Origin: Collinsella sp.
Lineage (GTDB): Bacteria; Actinomycetota; Coriobacteriia; Coriobacteriales; Coriobacteriaceae
NCBI GenBank assembly: GCA_031295725.1
Contig: JAUMNV010000164.1
Span: forward strand, 1-10,868
Reading direction: 5' to 3'
Length of the DNA stretch: 10,868 nt
The notes under the pieces were generated by a model. It was given only the letters and a program-made list of their open reading frames with translations. It did no database searches and had not been told where the DNA came from. How positions within the stretch are numbered: position 1 is the stretch's first letter; each line of letters opens with the position of its first letter. The translations under genes and the position numbers were made by a program. Below are positions 7,463-10,868 of the stretch, in pieces.

Positions 7463-7511
7463 TGTCCACTCGTTTGGACACAAGGGTCACCTTCGGGTGG
7501 CCCTTCTTTTT
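7463..7511 (+). terminator. rplS terminator, double hairpin with U-tract
   Basis: The main stem is AAGGGTCACC (7482-7491) with GGTGGCCCTT (7496-7505), ten pairs with one G-U, capped by a stable TTCG loop and followed by TTTTT at 7507-7511. Directly before it is a smaller hairpin, TGTCCA (7463-7468) with TGGACA (7475-7480). This is a textbook intrinsic terminator for the rplS transcript. Confidence 0.93.
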
Positions 7512-7527
7512 ATCTGATTTGCATGCA

Positions 7528-7533
7528 AGGAGG
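7528..7533 (+). promoter_or_regulatory. Ribosome-binding site that selects the rnhB ATG
   Basis: AGGAGG, a perfect Shine-Dalgarno core, is seven bases before ATG 7541. It lies inside the reading frame that would begin at ATG 7523, so that upstream start is rejected. I see no clear promoter between the rplS terminator (to 7511) and this site, so rnhB may depend on read-through of that terminator. Confidence 0.88.
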
Positions 7534-7540
7534 GCCTGGT

Positions 7541-8329
7541 ATGGCCAACATGACGAGCTCGGTTTCGGCATCGCAGGTTGCCGGTGAGTTGGCGAGCGCC
7601 ACGTTTGAGGAGATTCCCGCCCTCGTGGAGCATTATCGCGAGGACCCGCGCCAGCAGGTGATCAAGGCTTGCGAACGCGCCCTCAAACGCCATGCCAAAG
7701 AGCTTGCCGAGCGCGAGCGCGTCAATGACATGTACGAGCTTATGCATGAGCTTGGCGGCGATGGAATGGTCGTTGGTGTCGACGAGGTGGGTCGCGGATC
7801 GGTGGCCGGTCCTTTGACGGTATGCGCTGTCTGCCTTCCTATGGAGCCGCGCGTCTGGGGCATCAACGATTCCAAAAAGCTCACGCCGGCGCGCCGCGAG
7901 TTGCTCTCAGTGAAGATTGCCGAGGTGGCGACGGCGATCGGTTTTTGCCATATCGCGCCTAAGGATATCGATGAGATGGGCATGGCCCGTGCTATCCGTA
8001 CCGCCGTTGCGGGCGCCGTGGCCGATACGGGGCTCGAGCCCGATTGCGTGCTTATGGATGGCAACCCCTTGGGCGCCGTTCCTAACGAGCGCGATGTGGT
8101 GAAGGGCGATGCCAAGATCGCCTGCATCGCCGCGGCGTCCATCATGGCCAAGGTCACGCGTGACGAGATGATGGTCGAGTACGACGCCGAGTATCCCGAG
8201 TACCATCTGGCCGAGTCGAAGGGCTATGCGAGCCCCGAGCACATCGAGGCCATTCGCAAACATGGACTTTGTCCGCTGCACCGCGTGAGCTTTTGCGGAA
8301 ACTTTCTGCAGACTGAGCGCCTTTTCTAG
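7541..8329 (+). CDS. rnhB: Ribonuclease HII
   Basis: RNase HII cuts the RNA strand of RNA-DNA hybrids and nicks 5' to single ribonucleotides misincorporated in DNA, starting ribonucleotide excision repair. The 262-residue protein has the acidic active site: Asp81 and Glu82 in VDEVGRG, Asp173 in LMDGN and Asp190 in VVKGDAK. Also present are NDSKKLT and the family block IAAASIMAKVTRDEMM. The first 75 or so residues, rich in charged helix (DPRQQVIKACERALKRHAKELAERERV), precede the catalytic core. A comparable N-terminal extension is known in the Bacillus subtilis enzyme, so this is the longer form and not a fusion. The end CPLHRVSFCGNF is typical. The gene lies between the rplS terminator and its own strong terminator. 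In many bacteria lepB lies between rplS and rnhB, but it is absent here. Confidence 0.97.
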   Translation: MANMTSSVSASQVAGELASATFEEIPALVEHYREDPRQQVIKACERALKRHAKELAERERVNDMYELMHELGGDGMVVGVDEVGRGSVAGPLTVCAVCLPMEPRVWGINDSKKLTPARRELLSVKIAEVATAIGFCHIAPKDIDEMGMARAIRTAVAGAVADTGLEPDCVLMDGNPLGAVPNERDVVKGDAKIACIAAASIMAKVTRDEMMVEYDAEYPEYHLAESKGYASPEHIEAIRKHGLCPLHRVSFCGNFLQTERLF

Positions 8330-8348
8330 GCCAATTGTGGAGATAGGG

Positions 8349-8369
8349 ACCCCTGGGGTTTTATAAACC
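8349..8369 (+). repeat. Two small overlapping palindromes after rnhB
   Basis: ACCCCTGGGGT (8349-8359) runs directly into GGTTTTATAAACC (8357-8369), sharing three bases. They lie between the rnhB stop and its terminator. The two folds are mutually exclusive in RNA. They could be part of the 3' end structure or a protein site, but they are short and may be chance. Confidence 0.3.
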
Positions 8370-8378
8370 TGCTGGTAG

Positions 8379-8420
8379 CGGGCCGTATGCAACACCATTG
8401 CTGCGTACGGCCCGTTTTTT
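8379..8420 (+). terminator. Strong intrinsic terminator after rnhB
   Basis: CGGGCCGTATGC (8379-8390) pairs with GCGTACGGCCCG (8403-8414), twelve pairs with one G-U, around a 12-base loop. Six T residues (8415-8420) follow. It separates rnhB from the yraN operon. Confidence 0.95.
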
Positions 8421-8518
8421 GTCGGCATTTGGTCAGCTTTTGGTTTGCTTCCGGTACTTACCCGCATGAAAGGTGCCCTCATCATCGGGGCAATGCAGTG
8501 TGCGGGAAAGGAGACCCC
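8421..8518 (+). promoter_or_regulatory. Presumed promoter region of yraN-comM-dprA
   Basis: Since a strong terminator lies just upstream, the operon promoter should be in these 98 bases. No good sigma-70 pair is visible. The best -10-like sequence is TACTTA (8455-8460), with TTGGTC (8429-8434) at a poor 20-base spacing. The promoter may be weak or need another sigma factor or an activator. Confidence 0.3.
8507..8513 (+). promoter_or_regulatory. Ribosome-binding site that selects the yraN ATG
   Basis: AAAGGAG lies five bases before ATG 8519. It supports the long N-terminus of YraN and argues against the internal ATGs at 8597 and 8642 and the upstream ATG at 8387, which would start inside the terminator. 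Confidence 0.85.
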
Positions 8519-9004
8519 ATGAGTGCCGCAAGCAAAAAGAGCAAGACGCAGCAGCTCAAAGAGCGTTGGGAAAACGGCGAGCTCGACTGCGGAGCGATGA
8601 CGCCCGAGTTTATCAAGGGACTCAGTCCTCGCGAGCTGGGCATGCTGGGCGAGCTTATCGCAATCGACTACTTTAACGAGCGCGGCTACACCTTGCTGGA
8701 GCAGGGCTATCGTTGCACCGAGGGCGAGGCCGACCTGGTGCTGCTCGATGAGCTCGACGATGTCGTTGTGATGGCCGAGGTCAAGACGAGACGCGTCGCC
8801 CTGGATTGCACCACGCGGGTCTTTCCCGAGGAGGCCGTGGATGCCCAAAAGCAACGCCGCTACCGCCGCATCGCAAGCTGCTATCTCATGGAGCATTATC
8901 CGCTCAAGGCGATTCGCTTCGATGCCGTGGGCGTCACCATTCGCGGCGGGCATATCGCCGAGATCGAGCACCAGTACAACGCGTTCGATTGGCAGGTGTC
9001 GTGA
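8519..9004 (+). CDS. yraN: YraN family (UPF0102) nuclease-fold protein with N-terminal extension
   Basis: This is a conserved protein of uncertain function with a restriction-endonuclease-like fold, encoded in many genomes near rnhB, comM and dprA. The core begins at GMLGELIAIDYFNERGYTLL (from 41). It contains GEADLVLLD, where the family usually has GEIDLIA, and AEVKTRR, giving the predicted metal-binding set Asp72, Glu87 and Lys89. The C-terminal half has AQKQRRYRRIASCYL and IRFDAVGV, as expected. The whole is 161 residues, whereas most family members are near 120. The surplus is about 40 mainly hydrophilic residues (lysine-rich SKKSKTQQLKERWENGE) before the core. A strong ribosome site supports this start. 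The stop overlaps the comM ATG by one base. Function is inferred from fold and neighbours: a role in DNA processing, with no demonstrated substrate. Confidence 0.92.
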   Translation: MSAASKKSKTQQLKERWENGELDCGAMTPEFIKGLSPRELGMLGELIAIDYFNERGYTLLEQGYRCTEGEADLVLLDELDDVVVMAEVKTRRVALDCTTRVFPEEAVDAQKQRRYRRIASCYLMEHYPLKAIRFDAVGVTIRGGHIAEIEHQYNAFDWQVS

Positions 9005-9006
9005 TG
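9002..9006 (+). other. TGATG stop-start overlap, yraN/comM
   Basis: The yraN stop TGA (9002-9004) shares its last A with the comM ATG (9004-9006). AGGTG at 8994-8998 is a modest ribosome site, so comM translation probably relies on ribosomes finishing yraN. Confidence 0.85.
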
Positions 9007-10527
9007 GCGTTCGAGACGTTTGCCGTTCACGCGGCCTGCATCCGCGGCGTCGAGGCGATTCACGTCACGGTCGAGGTCTCGCTTGCCGGTGGCATCCCGG
9101 GCATCCAGATGCTCGGCATTCCGAGTATGGAGGTGATGGAGTCACGTGGTCGTATTCGTTGTGCGATGCGCTCCGCCGGGTTCGAGATCCCACGCTCGGG
9201 CATTACCGTTAACCTGGCACCCGGCGATATCCGCAAGACCGGTAGCGGCTTTGACCTGCCCATCGCCATCGCGGTATTGGCGGCCGATGGGCAGATTCCC
9301 CGTGACAACCTCGATCGCTGCCTTATCGCAGGTGAGCTTGGTCTGGACGGTACGGTGCTTCCCGTCAAGGGCGAGGTGGCGTTTCAACTATTGGCGCGTG
9401 ATATGGGGCTGTCTTTTATCGCCGGCAGGTCCGACCAGCATGTGCCACTCGCGGGCGTGGATTGTGGATTCATCGATCATTTGTCTCAGCTTGCTCATGG
9501 TATGGGCGATGCCGCGCGGCACTACTTGGATTCTGAGGGCGTCGAGGCGACCTTTGAGCCTGAGCTCGACTATGCAGACGTGCTGGGGCAGGAAGTCGCT
9601 AAACGCGGCATGGCGCTTGCGGCGGCAGGAGAACTCGGCTTGCTCATGATTGGGTCCCCGGGATCGGGCAAGACGATGCTTGCGCGCCGTATGACCGGCA
9701 TCCTGCCCGAGCTTTCCGTTGAGGATCAACAGGAGGCGCTGTGCATCCATTCGGTTTTGGGTGAGAACATCGATGGACTGCTTGCGGGGCATCGCCCCTT
9801 CCGCAGCCCGCATCACAGCATTTCGACCGCGGGCCTCATCGGCGGCGGACGTCCAGTGCATCCGGGCGAAATTAGCCTGGCTCATGGCGGCGTGCTCTTT
9901 TTGGACGAGCTTGCCGAGTTTCCCACGGGTGTACTGCAGGCGCTGCGTCAGCCCATCGAACGCGGTTATGTGAGGATCGTACGCGTCGACGGGGCCTTTA
10001 CCTTCCCGTCGCGCTTTCAGCTGCTCGCTGCGAGCAATCCCTGCCCCTGCGGCTTTTTGGGCGACCGTGAGGTGCCATGCCGCTGCTCGGCATCGATGGT
10101 CGAGCGCTATCGGTCTAAACTGCGCGGTCCTTTGGCCGACCGTATCGACATGATGATCGATGTGACCCGTCCCGACCCCCAAGTGATTATCGAGGGTGCG
10201 GAGGGTATGTCGTCGGCTGAGTTACGTGACTACGTTGTGCGCGGTCGCGCCTTTCGCGCTTGGCGCGAATCCCGTATGGACGATGCGGATGCCGAGGCCG
10301 AGGATGACGAGACGCGGTCCATTGACGGCGTCGTTTCGACCTTTGAGCTCGATGATGCTGCCGAGAAATGCGTACTCGGCCTGTCGAAGCGCACGCATCT
10401 CACAGGGCGTGGCATCGTGCGCTTGGTTCGCATTGCGCGCACGATTGCAGACGTCGCCGAGAGCGAGCAAGTGACGCAGGATCACGTGCTCGAGGCGGCG
10501 ATGTACCAGGGAAGGAGGGACCAATGA
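9004..10527 (+). CDS. comM: ComM/YifB family AAA+ ATPase (magnesium chelatase-like)
   Basis: In characterised relatives ComM is a hexameric helicase that promotes branch migration during integration of transforming DNA. It is named for its similarity to magnesium chelatase subunit I and does not chelate metal. The 507 residues match the usual 500-510. The N-terminal ChlI-type domain has EVSLAGGIPGIQMLGIP, SGFDLPIAIAVLA and GELGLDGTVLPVKGE. The AAA+ core has Walker A GSPGSGKT (217-224), FRSPHHSIS, Walker B VLFLDE (297-302) and LAASNPCPCG (341-350), followed by PCRCS with further cysteines typical of the family. Next is GPLADRIDMMI with the presumed arginine finger. The C-terminal domain ends RTHLTGRGIVRLVRIARTIADVAESEQVT. 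Residues about 418-445 are unusually acidic (DDADAEAEDDE). GTG 9001 is possible, but ATG 9004 forms the clean overlap. dprA follows directly. Confidence 0.96.
   Translation: MAFETFAVHAACIRGVEAIHVTVEVSLAGGIPGIQMLGIPSMEVMESRGRIRCAMRSAGFEIPRSGITVNLAPGDIRKTGSGFDLPIAIAVLAADGQIPRDNLDRCLIAGELGLDGTVLPVKGEVAFQLLARDMGLSFIAGRSDQHVPLAGVDCGFIDHLSQLAHGMGDAARHYLDSEGVEATFEPELDYADVLGQEVAKRGMALAAAGELGLLMIGSPGSGKTMLARRMTGILPELSVEDQQEALCIHSVLGENIDGLLAGHRPFRSPHHSISTAGLIGGGRPVHPGEISLAHGGVLFLDELAEFPTGVLQALRQPIERGYVRIVRVDGAFTFPSRFQLLAASNPCPCGFLGDREVPCRCSASMVERYRSKLRGPLADRIDMMIDVTRPDPQVIIEGAEGMSSAELRDYVVRGRAFRAWRESRMDDADAEAEDDETRSIDGVVSTFELDDAAEKCVLGLSKRTHLTGRGIVRLVRIARTIADVAESEQVTQDHVLEAAMYQGRRDQ
10512..10518 (+). 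promoter_or_regulatory. Ribosome-binding site and ATGA overlap for dprA
   Basis: AAGGAGG lies five bases before ATG 10524 and eight before ATG 10527, both in the dprA frame. ATG 10524 overlaps the comM stop TGA (10525-10527) as ATGA, a common sign of coupled translation. Which of the two adjacent ATGs is used cannot be told. Confidence 0.85.
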
Positions 10528-10868
10528 TGGCCGAGGGGACCTTTGAGCTGCATCCAGGTGATGCGTTGTATCCCGAGACCGTTTTGGAGCTTTCTGATGT
10601 ACCCCAGACGCTTTATGTGCGCGGCAATCCCGAGGTGCTTTCGACACCCGCGCTCTCCATCATCGGCGCGCGCAAGGCCTCGCCGTATGGTCTTGCCGTG
10701 GCAGAGCTTGCGGCAAAGGTTGCGGTCGAGGCGGGAGTGACGGTAGTTTCGGGCGGTGCAGTCGGTTGTGACCAGGCCTCGGGTTGGGCTGCGGTCAACG
10801 CCGGCGGCAAACACGTCGTGGTGCTGGGGACGGGCGCCGACGTGGTCTACCCGCGTTCGAGCGCGGGG
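10524..10868 (+). CDS. dprA: DNA processing protein DprA/Smf (3' partial)
   Basis: DprA binds incoming single-stranded DNA and loads RecA during transformation; it is also found in bacteria not known to transform. The frame stays open to the right edge (115 codons seen). Family features are YPETVLELSDVPQTLYVRGN (from residue 16), the Rossmann-fold opening LSIIGARKASPYG with its conserved arginine, then VTVVSGGAVGCD, GGKHVVVLGTGADVVYP. Two points are odd. First, only about 15 residues precede the YP motif, so the N-terminal helical (SAM-like or helix-hairpin-helix) domain of many DprA proteins is absent or reduced. Second, the usual SGLARGID..AH reads SGGAVGCDQASG: the basic residue is valine and the AH pair is missing. 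Identity with the family is still clear. The gene follows comM with a 4-base overlap and a strong ribosome site. Confidence 0.9.
   Translation, partial: MMAEGTFELHPGDALYPETVLELSDVPQTLYVRGNPEVLSTPALSIIGARKASPYGLAVAELAAKVAVEAGVTVVSGGAVGCDQASGWAAVNAGGKHVVVLGTGADVVYPRSSAG

Noticed and set aside
8335..8367. Promoter TTGTGG / TATAAA after rnhB
   Set aside because: The spacing is 21 bases and the terminator lies directly downstream, so it would drive only a very short RNA.
8387..8518. Longer yraN starting at ATG 8387
   Set aside because: That start lies inside the left arm of the rnhB terminator and lacks a ribosome site; ATG 8519 has a strong one.
7907..8971. A 354-codon minus-strand frame across rnhB, its terminator and yraN
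   Set aside because: It runs through two well-identified genes and a strong terminator and shows no family motif; it is a codon-bias shadow.
9388..10182. A 264-codon minus-strand frame opposite comM
   Set aside because: It is a shadow of comM with no ribosome site or recognisable protein family.
1..10868. Mobile element, CRISPR, tRNA/rRNA or defence island
   Set aside because: No transposase, integrase, long inverted or direct repeats, regular spacers or tRNA-like folds were seen; gene order and composition are those of core chromosome.

Overview
The window is about 10.9 kb of GC-rich bacterial core chromosome. All genes lie on the plus strand and are tightly packed. Gene content, codon use strongly biased to G/C in third positions, the two-subunit (alpha/beta) glycyl-tRNA synthetase and protein-level similarity by eye all suggest an actinobacterium of the class Coriobacteriia, most likely Collinsella or a close relative. 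That assignment comes from pattern recognition, not a database search. I see no insertion sequence, prophage, CRISPR array, tRNA, rRNA or recognisable defence system.

Layout: (1) Positions 2-3845 hold glyQ (5' end cut by the window edge), glyS and ppsR, an apparent operon with gaps of 3 and 34 bases. glyQ and glyS make the two subunits of glycyl-tRNA synthetase. ppsR makes the kinase/phosphotransferase that switches pyruvate phosphate dikinase off and on. (2) Positions 3846-4143 are a distinctly AT-rich regulatory stretch leading to ppdK (4144-6894), the target enzyme of PpsR. ppdK is read from a GTG start and followed by a 12-bp hairpin. (3) Positions 7009-7511 form a self-contained rplS unit (ribosomal protein L19): a good sigma-70-type promoter, a short leader hairpin, the gene, and a UUCG-capped terminator. 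(4) rnhB (RNase HII) follows at 7541-8329 and ends at a very strong terminator. (5) From 8519 to the right edge, yraN, comM and dprA overlap by 1 and 4 bases in a translationally coupled operon for DNA processing and recombination. dprA is cut by the right edge.

How the genes work together: PpsR and PPDK form a regulator-enzyme pair at the pyruvate/PEP node. YraN (nuclease-fold protein), ComM (branch-migration helicase) and DprA (RecA loader on single-stranded DNA) form a set linked to handling incoming or recombining DNA. The features most worth a second look are the divergent DprA core motif with its very short N-terminus, the 40-residue N-terminal extension of YraN, and the AT-rich, repeat-bearing control region of ppdK. 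Otherwise this is a largely conventional housekeeping region, and I did not find a convincing new system in it.
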